The notes beneath the pieces were generated by a model. That model made no database searches. It saw only the letters and a program-made list of their open reading frames with translations, and was not told the origin of the DNA. Shown here piece by piece: positions 16,842 to 25,470 of a DNA stretch of 64,000 bases. Origin of the DNA: JAKAVN01 sp963796565 (GTDB lineage Bacteria; Desulfobacterota; Binatia; Binatales; Binataceae); NCBI GenBank assembly GCA_963796565.1, contig CAWCMA010000007.1, positions 570,273-634,272 on the forward strand. Reading direction: 5' to 3'. The position numbers and the translations under genes were made by a program. Each line of letters starts with the position of its first letter. The first letter of the stretch is position 1.

Positions 16842-17536
16842 CGCGCTCGCGTCCGGTGGAGGCGCCAGTGGTTGCGATCGACGGGCCGGTCGGCGCGGGC
16901 AAATCGACCGTCGCCCGGCGCCTGGCCGAGGTGCTCGGATTCGAATACGTCAACACCGGCGCGATGTACCGCGCGGTCGCGGTGGCGGCGCGCGCCGCCG
17001 GCATCGGCGACGACGACCCCGAGGCCGAGCGCAAGCTCGGCGCGCTGCTTGAGACGACGCGGATCGAATTTTCAGCCGGGCGCATCATGCTCGACGGCCG
17101 CGACATAAGCGCCGAGGTCGGAACGCCCGCGATGAGCGAGAGCGCGTCGCGGCTATCGACGCTCGGCGTGGTGCGCACGCGGATGCGCGAGCTGCAGCGC
17201 GCGGCCGGCGAGCGCGGCGGGGTGGTGATGGAAGGCCGCGACATCGGCACCGCGGTCTTTCCCGACGCCGAGTACAAATTCTTTCTCGACGCCAGCGCCG
17301 AAGTGCGCGCCGAGCGGCGCTGGCGCGAGCTGGCCGCGCACGGGGTCGAGATCGCGCGGGAAGAAGTGCTCGCGCAACTGCAGGAACGCGATCGGCGCGA
17401 TCGCGGTCGCGAGCTGGCGCCGCTTAGGCCGGCGCTCGACGCGGAAGTCGTCGACGCGAGCCGGATGGATGTCGAAGAGGTCGTAACGCTGATGGCCGCG
17501 CGCGTCCGGGCCAGTGGCGGCGGAGCTAGGACTTGA
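16838..17536 (+). CDS. cmk: Cytidylate kinase
   Basis: 232 residues from the ATG overlapping the tyrA stop by four bases. P-loop IDGPVGAGKSTVARRLAE, NTGAMYRAVAVAA, LDGRDISAEVGTP and MEGRDIGTAVFPDAEYKFFLDA are all classical CMP kinase motifs. It phosphorylates CMP and dCMP. The cmk-rpsA linkage is conserved in many bacteria. Confidence 0.95.
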   Translation: MTRSRPVEAPVVAIDGPVGAGKSTVARRLAEVLGFEYVNTGAMYRAVAVAARAAGIGDDDPEAERKLGALLETTRIEFSAGRIMLDGRDISAEVGTPAMSESASRLSTLGVVRTRMRELQRAAGERGGVVMEGRDIGTAVFPDAEYKFFLDASAEVRAERRWRELAAHGVEIAREEVLAQLQERDRRDRGRELAPLRPALDAEVVDASRMDVEEVVTLMAARVRASGGGART

Positions 17537-17598
17537 AACGCACAGAGCTGGGCGGTATGCATTGCTGTAGCCTCGAATTCCGGGGAAGGTCCCACTAA

Positions 17599-19344
17599 AT
17601 GGAGAAAGAGTTGTCTGACAAGGTGCATGGAGGAGATAATGACTTCGAGTCGCTGATGGAACAGAGCCTCAGGGCTCCCCGCCCCGGTGATGTGCTCACC
17701 GGAACGGTTCTTCTGATCACGCGCGACAGCGTCATCATCGATATCAATTACAAGTGCGAAGGGCAGGTGCCTCTCGCCGAGTTCCTCGACCACGAGGGCA
17801 ACCCCGTGGTCAGGGAAGGCGACGAGGTTGACGTCTATTTCGAGGGCACCGAGACCGACAACGGCACGGTCACCCTCTCGCACGCCAAGGCGGAGAAGTT
17901 CAAGGTCTGGCGCGAGCTCGAGCGCGCGTTCCAGAACGAGATGCCGGTCGAGGGCGTGATCCTCGGCAAGGTCAAGGGCGGCTTGCAGGTCGATATCGGC
18001 GTGCCGGCCTTCCTGCCGGGCTCGCACGTCGACATCCGCCCGGCCCGCAACCTGGACCGCTACGTCGGCCAGCGCGGGCGCTTCCAGTTGCTCAAGTTCA
18101 ATCGCGCGCGCGGCAACGTGGTGGTCTCGCGCCGCGCCGTGATCGAGCGCGAGCGGACCGAGCTCAAGGAACAGACCCTCAAGGTGCTCGAAGAGGGCGT
18201 GATCCTCGAAGGCGTGGTCAAGAACATCACCGACTACGGCGCCTTCGTCGATCTCGGCGGGCTCGACGGCCTGCTGCACATCACCGACATGTCGTGGGGC
18301 CGCCTGCAGCATCCTTCCGAAGCGGTCAAGGTTGGCGACAAGGTCAAGGTGGTGGTGCTCAAGTACGATCCTTCGCGCGAGCGCGTGTCGCTCGGCATGA
18401 AGCAGATCATGGCCGACCCATGGGCGCGCTCGGCGGAGAATTATCCGGTCGGCGCGCGCTTCAAGGGCAAGGTCGTGAGCGTCACCGACTACGGCGCCTT
18501 CGTCGAGCTGGAGAAAGGCGTCGAGGGGCTGATCCACGTCTCCGAGATGAGCTGGAGCAAGCGCGCGGTGCATCCCTCCAAGGTCGTCAACCAGGGCGAC
18601 CTGGTCGAGGTCCAGGTGCTGGGCGTCGACGAAGCCAACCGGCGCATCTCGCTCGGACTTAAGCAGACCGAGCCCAATCCATGGGAAGAGCTCGCACAGC
18701 AGCATCCGGTTGGCAGCCTGGTCAAAGGGAAGGTCAAGTCGATCACCGACTTCGGCGTGTTCGTCGAAATCGAACCGGGGATCGACGGCCTGGTGCATAT
18801 CTCGGACCTCTCGTGGACCAAGAAGGTGCGCCATCCCTCGGAGGTTTATAAGAAAGGTGACGACGTGGAGGCCACCGTGCTCGGCATCGACGTCGAGAAT
18901 GAGCGCGTGAGCCTCGGCGTCAAGCAGCTCACGCCCGACCCGTGGTCGAGCGTGGCGCAGCGTTATCCGCTCAACACGCGGGTGCGCGGCAAGGTGAGTT
19001 CGGTGGCGGATTTCGGCGTATTCGTCGAGCTGGAGGAAGGGATCGAGGGACTGATCCACATCTCGCAGCTCAGCAACGAGCGGGTCGACAAGCCCTCCTC
19101 GCTGTTCAAGGTTGACGACGAGATCGAAGCTATCGTGGTGCAGGTCGACAGCCGCGAGCGCCGGATCGGGCTCTCGGTCAAGGCCGTCAAGCAGCACGAA
19201 GAGCGCGAGGAGATGCAGGCCTATCTCAAGCGCGAGCACGAGGCGGCGCGCTTTTCGATGGAAGACATCCTCAACGAAGAGCTCCGGCTCGATCGCGACG
19301 AGAGCGGCCGCACCGCTCCGCGCGGGCAAAGACGCGACCGTTAG
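17599..19344 (+). CDS. rpsA: 30S ribosomal protein S1
   Basis: 581 residues with six S1 RNA-binding repeats (roughly 33-100, 118-184, 205-273, 290-360, 377-447, 464-533). The last four are near-identical in pattern, with ITDYGAFVDLGGLDGLLHI and VTDYGAFVELEKGVEGLIH as examples. Length and repeat number match proteobacterial S1. A good GGAAGG ribosome site precedes the ATG. The C-terminus is basic and Arg-rich. The cmk-rpsA-ihfB order is typical. Confidence 0.97.
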   Translation: MEKELSDKVHGGDNDFESLMEQSLRAPRPGDVLTGTVLLITRDSVIIDINYKCEGQVPLAEFLDHEGNPVVREGDEVDVYFEGTETDNGTVTLSHAKAEKFKVWRELERAFQNEMPVEGVILGKVKGGLQVDIGVPAFLPGSHVDIRPARNLDRYVGQRGRFQLLKFNRARGNVVVSRRAVIERERTELKEQTLKVLEEGVILEGVVKNITDYGAFVDLGGLDGLLHITDMSWGRLQHPSEAVKVGDKVKVVVLKYDPSRERVSLGMKQIMADPWARSAENYPVGARFKGKVVSVTDYGAFVELEKGVEGLIHVSEMSWSKRAVHPSKVVNQGDLVEVQVLGVDEANRRISLGLKQTEPNPWEELAQQHPVGSLVKGKVKSITDFGVFVEIEPGIDGLVHISDLSWTKKVRHPSEVYKKGDDVEATVLGIDVENERVSLGVKQLTPDPWSSVAQRYPLNTRVRGKVSSVADFGVFVELEEGIEGLIHISQLSNERVDKPSSLFKVDDEIEAIVVQVDSRERRIGLSVKAVKQHEEREEMQAYLKREHEAARFSMEDILNEELRLDRDESGRTAPRGQRRDR

Positions 19345-19380
19345 AGCGCAAGAGCATAGGGCAGGAATACGGGTGATCCG

Positions 19381-19689
19381 ATGACCAAGCGCGGCATCAT
19401 CGAAGAATTGCTGGCACGGCATCAGAAATTCTCGCACCGCCAGTCCGAGACCATCGTCAACGCGATGTTCGAAGAGATGGCTCGGGTGCTGACTCGCGGC
19501 GGGCGCATCGAAATCCGCGGCTTCGGCAGCTTCGGGGTCAAGGAACGCCGCGCCCGTCAGGGCCGCAATCCGCGCACCGGCGACCTGGTCGCAGTGGAGG
19601 CCAAGCGGGTTCCCTTCTTCCGCACCGGCAAGGAGTTGCGCGCGGGTCTCAATGGCGCAGAGCAGGACGCCCAAGCGCGCTCGGCGTAA
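19381..19689 (+). CDS. Integration host factor beta-like / HU-family DNA-binding protein
   Basis: 102 residues of the HU/IHF fold. MTKRGIIEELLARHQKFSHR at the N-terminus, the RGGRIEIRGFGSFGV beta-arm region and RNPRTGDLVAVEAKRVPFF with the intercalating Pro are present. Position after rpsA argues for the IHF-beta (ihfB) orthologue. The last 38 bases overlap the start of the HIT gene in another frame, an unusually long overlap for a conserved nucleoid protein. Confidence 0.88.
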   Translation: MTKRGIIEELLARHQKFSHRQSETIVNAMFEEMARVLTRGGRIEIRGFGSFGVKERRARQGRNPRTGDLVAVEAKRVPFFRTGKELRAGLNGAEQDAQARSA

Positions 19690-20224
19690 GCGCACTGGGC
19701 CCGAGCCCCCAAGCGAGCCACTGCGGCTGTGGGCGCCCTGGCGCGGGGCTTACCTGCGGACCGCCGGCAAGCCCGACCGCGGATGCATCTTTTGTTTCGG
19801 CACGCCCGGGGCGCGCGAGCGTCGCCGCCGCCTGGTGCTTTACGCGGGGCCGCTCGCGCTGGTGATGCTCAACCGCTACCCATACAACAACGGCCACCTG
19901 ATGATCGCGCCGCGGCGCCATGTCGCCTCGCCCGAATTGCTCGAGCGCGCCGAGCGCGCCGCGCTGGCCGAATTGCAGGCCGCCGCGGTCAAGCTTTTGC
20001 GCCCCGCGTTCAACTGCGACGGCTTCAACCTCGGCGCCAATCTGGGGCGCGTCGCGGGCGCGGGTTTCGCCGATCACATGCACTGGCACGTGGTGCCGCG
20101 ATGGCAGGGTGACGTCAATTTCATGCCGGTGCTGGCGGCCACCCGCGTTATCTCGCAACATCTGGAGGAGACCTTCGATCTGCTCGAGCCGCTTTTCAAG
20201 ACGGTCGGCGCTGCCATATCCTAA
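19652..20224 (+). CDS. HIT-family nucleotide hydrolase/transferase
   Basis: 190 residues. The N-terminal RLWAPWRGAYL and GCIFC are typical of AP4A-phosphorylase-like HIT proteins, NRYPYNNGHLMIAPRRH binds the nucleotide, and HMHWHVVPRW is the HxHxH catalytic triad. The first 38 bases lie inside ihfB, so translation is probably coupled. It likely hydrolyses dinucleoside polyphosphates or nucleotide phosphoramidates. The N-terminus is very basic (RTPKRARRKR). Confidence 0.9.
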   Translation: MAQSRTPKRARRKRTGPEPPSEPLRLWAPWRGAYLRTAGKPDRGCIFCFGTPGARERRRRLVLYAGPLALVMLNRYPYNNGHLMIAPRRHVASPELLERAERAALAELQAAAVKLLRPAFNCDGFNLGANLGRVAGAGFADHMHWHVVPRWQGDVNFMPVLAATRVISQHLEETFDLLEPLFKTVGAAIS

Positions 20225-20258
20225 AAGCCGGGATGGAACCTCCCAACTGGATTTCCAA

Positions 20259-21668
20259 ATGAAGCAAGACTTGCTCAAGATTCGCACGCTGGGCGAATTG
20301 CGCGCGGCGGGCGTCGAGGTATTGCCGGTCAGGCTCGAGATGCGCCGCAACCTGGTCGAACGGCTGCGCGCGCGCGAGCGCATCCTGCCCGGCATCATCG
20401 GCTACGACCAGAGCGTGCTGCCCGAGATCGAAAACGGCGTGCTCGCCGGCCATCACATGATCTTCCTGGGCGAGCGCGGGCAGGCCAAGTCGCGGCTCAT
20501 CCGGCTGCTCGCCGACCTGCTCGACGAGCGCGTGGCGGCGGTCAAGGGCTGCGAGATCAACGACGATCCGTATAAGCCAATTTGCGGCACCTGCCGGCGG
20601 CGGGCGTCCGAGTTCGGCGAGGAACTGGAAATCGAATGGATCGGACGCGAGCGGCGCTACGCCGAGAAGCTGGCGACGCCCGACGTCTCGGTGGCCGACC
20701 TGATCGGCGAAATCGATCCGATCAAGGTGGCCGAGGGGCGCTACCTCGCCGACGAGGAGACCATCCACTACGGCCTCATCCCGCGCACCAACCGCGGCAT
20801 CTTCGCCATCAACGAGCTGCCCGACCTGACCGAGAAGGTCCAAGTGGGGCTGTTCAATCTGATGGAAGAGAAAGACGTTCAGATCAAGGGCTACCGGGTT
20901 CGCCTGCCGCTCGACCTGGTGTTCGTGGCCAGCGCCAATCCCGAGGATTACACCTCGCGCGGCCGGATCATCACGCCGCTCAAGGACCGTTTCGACATCC
21001 AGATTCGCACCCACTACCCGCGCACGATCGAGGATGAAATTGCGATCATGGACCAGGAGTGCGGCTACCCGGCGAGCGCCGGGATGGCGCTGCGGGTCCC
21101 GCCCTTCATCAAGGAAGTGGTCGCGCAGCTCACCTTCGAGGCGCGCGCCTCCAACGAGATCAACCAGAGCTCGGGGGTCTCGGTGCGGGTCTCGATCAAC
21201 AATTTCGAATCCGTGATCTCCAACGCCGAGAAGCGCGCCGTGCGCCTGGGCGACAATGAGATCGTGCCGCGGCTGTCCGACCTGCCCTCGCTCTATGCCT
21301 CGACCGCGGGCAAAATCGAGCTCGAATACGTGGGCGAGGACAAGAAGGAGGAGGACCTTATCGAGCGCCTTCTCAACCGTGCGGTGCTCAAGGTTTTCGA
21401 TCGCTATTTCAAGGCCGACGACTTGCGCCGCGTGGCCGCGTATTTCGAGGGCGGATGGGGCGTGGAGGTCTCCGACGACTCGCCGTCCTCCGAGTATCTC
21501 GACGCCTTGCGCGAAGTGCCGGGGCTGCGCGAGGCGGTCGAACAGCTCGGCTCATTCGAGACGCCAGGCCTGATGGCGGCCGCGAGCGAGCTGGTGTTCG
21601 AGGGCCTGCACCTGCATCAGAAGCTCAACAAGGAGCGTCAGGGCGGGCGCTTCGCCTATCACGCCTGA
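20259..21668 (+). CDS. BchI/MoxR-like AAA+ ATPase, partner of the adjacent vWA protein
   Basis: 469 residues from the ATG at 20259. The AAA+ core resembles magnesium-chelatase subunit I, but both nucleotide motifs are unusual: Walker A reads GERGQAKSR (Ala where Gly normally precedes the Lys) and the Walker B position reads FAINELPDL (Asn-Glu rather than Asp-Glu). Sensor and arginine regions (ASANPEDYTSRGRI, PLKDRFDIQIRTHYPR) look normal. A CxxC-type CGTCRRR (about residue 108) might bind metal. Such ATPases pair with von Willebrand proteins to remodel or metallate target enzymes. It is followed by the vWA gene after 37 bases. Confidence 0.8.
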   Translation: MKQDLLKIRTLGELRAAGVEVLPVRLEMRRNLVERLRARERILPGIIGYDQSVLPEIENGVLAGHHMIFLGERGQAKSRLIRLLADLLDERVAAVKGCEINDDPYKPICGTCRRRASEFGEELEIEWIGRERRYAEKLATPDVSVADLIGEIDPIKVAEGRYLADEETIHYGLIPRTNRGIFAINELPDLTEKVQVGLFNLMEEKDVQIKGYRVRLPLDLVFVASANPEDYTSRGRIITPLKDRFDIQIRTHYPRTIEDEIAIMDQECGYPASAGMALRVPPFIKEVVAQLTFEARASNEINQSSGVSVRVSINNFESVISNAEKRAVRLGDNEIVPRLSDLPSLYASTAGKIELEYVGEDKKEEDLIERLLNRAVLKVFDRYFKADDLRRVAAYFEGGWGVEVSDDSPSSEYLDALREVPGLREAVEQLGSFETPGLMAAASELVFEGLHLHQKLNKERQGGRFAYHA

Positions 21669-21705
21669 GGCTTGAGCAAGGCGCGGAGCGACGCCCGATG
21701 ATCCG

Positions 21706-23304
21706 ATGATCGAAATCCGCTACACCGCGTGGGACGGCAGCCAGAAGCTCAAGCTCGACGCCGACAAGGTGTTCGAGAAGCTGGCCGAGTACCTTTCCTA
21801 CACCGACGACGTGCGCCAGGCGATGGACTGGATGTCGCGCCAGGGGATGGACTTCGACGGCTCGCGCGTGGCCGGGCTGGAGGAGCTCCTCGAGCAACTG
21901 CGCCAGGAGATGCGCCAGCGCTACCGCGAGTTCAACCTCAAGGAGGCGCTGGGCGAGCTTGAACAACGGCTCCAGGACATCGTCGATCGCGAGCGCGGCA
22001 CGCTGGAGCGGCTGAACGCCGAGCATCCGAGCGGCAAGCTCGATGAGAAGCTGCGCCAGCTTCAGCGAATACCGCGGCGCCTTTCCGAGGCGCTGCGCAA
22101 ACTCGAGAGCCAGGAGTTCGAGGACGCCCAGGCGCGCGCCGATTTCGAGGAGTTGCTCAAGGAATACGAGAACATCCGCGACCTGGAAAACTTCCGCGAG
22201 CGCAACCAGCATCTGTTCCACGGACCCAAGAGCCTGAACTACCAGCAGGCGCTCGAGCTGATGCGCGAGATGGATCGCATGAAGCAGCTCGAGCAGGACC
22301 TGATGTCGGGCAACTTCGACAACGTCTCGACGGACGATCTGCGCGAGATGCTGGGCCAGCAGGCGGAACAGGATTTTCAGAATCTGCGCCAGGTGATGCT
22401 GCTGTTGGAAGAGGGCGGCTACATGGTGCAGAAGGGCGAGCACATGGCGCTCTCGCCCAAGGGCGTGCGCCGGATCGGCCAGCTAGCGCTGCGCGACATC
22501 TACCAGGGCCTGCTCAAGGACCGCGGCGGATCGCATTCGACCGACCATCGCGGAATAACCGAGATCCGCCCCGACCAGACCAAGAGCTACAGCTTCGGCG
22601 ATCCGCTCAACTTGAACCTGGTCGCCACGCTCAAGCACGCGCTGACGCGGCGGCCCGGCGTGCCGCTTAACCTGGAGCCCGGCGACTTCGAGGTCTACGA
22701 AAGCGACTACGCCAGTTCGTCGTCGACCGTGCTGTGCCTGGACATGTCGTGGTCGATGAGCTGGGAGGGACGGTTTGCGGCGGCCAAGAAGGTCGCGATG
22801 GCGATGGAGACGCTGATCCGCTCGAAGTTCCCGCGCGATTTCTTTTCGATCGTCGGTTTCTTCACCCGCGCGGTCGAACTCAAGCTCAAGGACCTGCCCG
22901 AAGCCTCGTGGAACATGGGTGACCCGTTCACCAATTTGCAGGACGGACTGCGCCTGGCTTCGGATCTGCTCGCGCGCCATCCCTCGCGCAACCAGCACAT
23001 CATCGTGATAACCGACGGCCAGCCGACCGCTTATTTTCTCAACAAGCGCCTGTACTGCGAATGGCCGCTGTCGTTCGGCGGCATCAGCATGCGCGCGGCG
23101 CAGGAGACGCTCAAGGAAGTCGAGCGCGTCACCCGCAAGGGCATCACGATCAACACTTTCATGCTGGATGACTCGCCGAGCCTGCGCGCCTTCGTCGAGA
23201 AGATGACCCAGATCAACCGCGGGCGCGCGCTCTACACCCGCCCCGACCATCTCGGCGAATATATGCTGGTCGACTATCTCTCCAAACGCCGCAAGAAAGT
23301 CTAG
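21706..23304 (+). CDS. von Willebrand factor A domain protein (CoxE/BchD-like)
   Basis: 532 residues. A long helical, Glu/Arg/Leu-rich N-terminal half (residues 25-220, probable coiled coil: LEELLEQLRQEMRQRYREF) precedes the vWA domain. Its MIDAS motif DMSWSMS lies near residue 346, followed by the conserved Thr/Asp of TNLQDGLRLAS and ITDGQPTAY. Pairing with an upstream BchI-like ATPase recalls Mg-chelatase, CoxDE and RavA-ViaA chaperone modules. The target enzyme is unknown. The last codons are partly duplicated downstream (GCAAGAAAGTCTA twice, 23291-23317). Confidence 0.85.
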   Translation: MIEIRYTAWDGSQKLKLDADKVFEKLAEYLSYTDDVRQAMDWMSRQGMDFDGSRVAGLEELLEQLRQEMRQRYREFNLKEALGELEQRLQDIVDRERGTLERLNAEHPSGKLDEKLRQLQRIPRRLSEALRKLESQEFEDAQARADFEELLKEYENIRDLENFRERNQHLFHGPKSLNYQQALELMREMDRMKQLEQDLMSGNFDNVSTDDLREMLGQQAEQDFQNLRQVMLLLEEGGYMVQKGEHMALSPKGVRRIGQLALRDIYQGLLKDRGGSHSTDHRGITEIRPDQTKSYSFGDPLNLNLVATLKHALTRRPGVPLNLEPGDFEVYESDYASSSSTVLCLDMSWSMSWEGRFAAAKKVAMAMETLIRSKFPRDFFSIVGFFTRAVELKLKDLPEASWNMGDPFTNLQDGLRLASDLLARHPSRNQHIIVITDGQPTAYFLNKRLYCEWPLSFGGISMRAAQETLKEVERVTRKGITINTFMLDDSPSLRAFVEKMTQINRGRALYTRPDHLGEYMLVDYLSKRRKKV

Positions 23305-23518
23305 GCAAGAAAGTCTAAGAACAGACCGCCGGCGAGTTTGCCGTCGACGCGGCCGGTCCGCCCGTTTCTTCGGCGAGTGACGACCGGTTTTGTTCCATAG
23401 AGAACCGCGCGACGTTCTTCGCGCGCAGTACGAAATAGTATGCTTGATGGGTGCAACGCGGTTTGGTCGTGCCGCGGTTCCGGCTTGCTGCGATCGCAAC
23501 CAATAGAGGGTTTAAATC

Positions 23519-24085
23519 ATGTTTCTGTTCCCAAATTCAGCCGTCCGCGTATTTGCGGCGGCGACGCTGCTCGGCGCCTTCGTTCTGGCCAGCCCGTTGC
23601 CCGCGACCTCGGGCGACCTCGCCCAGGCGGCCACGGCCAAGCCGCTCTCGACACGGGAAATCCTGGCGCAGGCTGCTCCGTCAGAGGCGCCTCCGGCGTC
23701 CGCTCCGGAGGAGAGCGCGAGCGCCGCGGCCAAGGCCAATGCCGCTGTGGACGCCACGGTCGAAGCGCACATCAACGCGATGCGCCGCCAACTTCACATC
23801 ACGCCCGCTGAGGAGACCCAATGGAATGCCCTCGCCCAGGTGATGCGGGATAACGCGCACGCGATTGCCGATCTTCGCGAGGAAGGGACCGAGCAGGCAA
23901 AATCCATGACCGCCATCGAACATATCAAAGCCTATGCGGCCATCACGGATGCGCAAGCGGCTGGAATCCATAAATTCCTTCCGGCCTTCCAGGCGCTGTA
24001 CGACACCATGTCGGACGCGCAAAAGAAGAGCGCCGATGCCTTATTCGAAAGCCACTCGCTCGCCAAAGCAAAGGGCCACAAGTGA
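23519..24085 (+). CDS. Spy/CpxP-like periplasmic LTXXQ-motif protein
   Basis: 188 residues. A signal peptide (about residues 1-28, FAAATLLGAFVLASPLPA) and an Ala/Pro-rich linker precede a helical domain with two LTxxQ-like repeats: LHITPAEETQWNALAQVM and MSDAQKKSADALF. Spy-type proteins are ATP-independent periplasmic chaperones or envelope-stress sensors. No CpxRA-type regulators are nearby. The small Tyr/Pro-rich exported protein follows on the same strand after 74 bases. Confidence 0.75.
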   Translation: MFLFPNSAVRVFAAATLLGAFVLASPLPATSGDLAQAATAKPLSTREILAQAAPSEAPPASAPEESASAAAKANAAVDATVEAHINAMRRQLHITPAEETQWNALAQVMRDNAHAIADLREEGTEQAKSMTAIEHIKAYAAITDAQAAGIHKFLPAFQALYDTMSDAQKKSADALFESHSLAKAKGHK

Positions 24086-24159
24086 AGGCGAGTTCGAGTA
24101 CGGCAAATGGGTCCCCACGTCCGCTTACAGTGAGTCGCTGCGAGAGATGGAGAGTCATC

Positions 24160-24495
24160 ATGGAAACCCCGGTCGCGCGCGGCAAGGATTTGCACAGAGT
24201 CGGCAGGATCGCGATGGTGATCGGCTTGGCCTTCGTGATCGGCGGTGTTGGCGTGGGGCCGGCGTTGGCCGGAGGAGGCGGCCATGACCACGGCAATAAT
24301 GGTGAGCGACACCATGCACCGAAACACGAAGAGCATCATGACCACGACAGGTACCAGGCGCGGCCGAATTACTACTATTACTCGCAGCCGCCCAACTACT
24401 ACTACGCGCCTCCGCCGCCGATTTACTATCAGCCGCCGCCGGTTTACTACGGCGCGCCTCCCCGGTCGGAAGGCTGGACCTTTATCTTCCCGTGA
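24160..24495 (+). CDS. Small exported Gly/His/Tyr/Pro-rich protein
   Basis: 111 residues from the ATG at 24160, which has GGAGAG upstream; a frame continuing left to 24082 has no good ribosome site. A signal peptide (IAMVIGLAFVIGGVGVGPALA) is followed by a His-rich stretch (GGGGHDHGNNGERHH, HEEHHDHD) and then Tyr-Pro blocks such as PNYYYYSQPPNYYY and PPPPIYYQPPPVYYG. His clusters suggest metal binding, and the Tyr/Pro blocks suggest an extended surface or matrix protein. No domain family is recognised. Confidence 0.7.
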   Translation: METPVARGKDLHRVGRIAMVIGLAFVIGGVGVGPALAGGGGHDHGNNGERHHAPKHEEHHDHDRYQARPNYYYYSQPPNYYYAPPPPIYYQPPPVYYGAPPRSEGWTFIFP

Positions 24496-24554
24496 GTTTG
24501 AGGTCGGCCAAAGGATTCAGACTTCGGATTAACGGCTGCCGCTGGCGCGATACC

Positions 24555-25445
24555 CTAGGGGACAGCGGCGGTGCTCGAATCGTCCGCTTCGCCCGAGTCG
24601 ACAGAGGCCGCGTTATTGGCGACGCTCCTGGCCGCGCTGCCGCCTTCGGGCTCGTTCCATTCGGCGCGCTTCCAGCCAGTGTCGAAGGCCGCGATGCGCT
24701 GGTTGGAGAAGCCGTGGTCGTGGACTCCGCTGAACTCGTCGCCGCCCATGCTGTAGTAGGCCGTGAGGTTGGCGCGCGAAATGCCCAGGCGCGACAGCGT
24801 ATAGCCGGAGAAGCGATCGGCCTCCAGTTCCTTCTCGACGCTCGAGATCTGCGTGCGTTCGTAGTCGTGATGTTCGATATGGCCGAGCTCATGCGCCATG
24901 ATCGCGTAGATCATCGACGTCTTGTCGGGTTCGCCATGCTCGTCGGTCTCGCCGCGCAGGAAGGTCTCCATGAAGACCGGGTTGTAGAAGATGCATCCGC
25001 CGCGCGAGACGTGCGGCGAGTCGGCGCGCACCGATTCATAGACCGGAGCATTCGCGCCCCACTCGCGCTCGATGCTGGCGACGATGCTCTTGTACGGCTC
25101 GGCCGCCGGCCGCGCCATCTCACCGCAGATCATCTGCGCGCCATCGGCCGCAGGCTGCAACTCCGGTCGCGGCGTTTGCGGCGGGGCAGGCTCGGCTTGC
25201 GCGGGATTGCTTTCGTGAATCTGATGCGAGTCCGTTTGGCGCGATTCGGCCTGGCGAGGTTCGGTCTGATTAGGCGCGACCGACCAGTCGTCGTCTTGCG
25301 CGAACGCGGGTCGCGCGTTCAGCGCGGTCCATCCAAGCATCAGGGCGGCGATCGCGAGTCGAGCTAAGGCCCGGCTGGAAGGTGACGCGACAGGCGTAAC
25401 CGCGCGCCTACCGAGCGGCCTCTCTTGCGATTGCTCTCTAGCCAC
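24555..25445 (-). CDS. M48-like zinc metallopeptidase, exported
   Basis: 296 residues starting at a GTG with AGGG upstream. A signal peptide (LARLAIAALMLGWTALNARPAFA) is followed by a Gln/Pro-rich linker and the catalytic motif HELGHIEHHDYER (HExxH, near residue 190) with ELEADRFSGY supplying the third zinc ligand, as in M48/BepA-like periplasmic proteases. Two Cys (MICGEM, GGCIFYN) may form a disulfide. It probably acts in envelope quality control, consistent with the Spy-like neighbour, though the genes point in opposite directions and converge. Confidence 0.8.
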   Translation of the reverse strand: MAREQSQERPLGRRAVTPVASPSSRALARLAIAALMLGWTALNARPAFAQDDDWSVAPNQTEPRQAESRQTDSHQIHESNPAQAEPAPPQTPRPELQPAADGAQMICGEMARPAAEPYKSIVASIEREWGANAPVYESVRADSPHVSRGGCIFYNPVFMETFLRGETDEHGEPDKTSMIYAIMAHELGHIEHHDYERTQISSVEKELEADRFSGYTLSRLGISRANLTAYYSMGGDEFSGVHDHGFSNQRIAAFDTGWKRAEWNEPEGGSAARSVANNAASVDSGEADDSSTAAVP

Positions 25446-25470
25446 AAATCAACCCTACAGACATTGTAGC

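Noticed and set aside
16804..19695. 963-codon open frame antisense to cmk, rpsA and ihfB
   Set aside because: High GC leaves few stops on the opposite strand. The composition (His, Asp, Leu, Arg-rich) has no family features, whereas the plus strand encodes well-known proteins.
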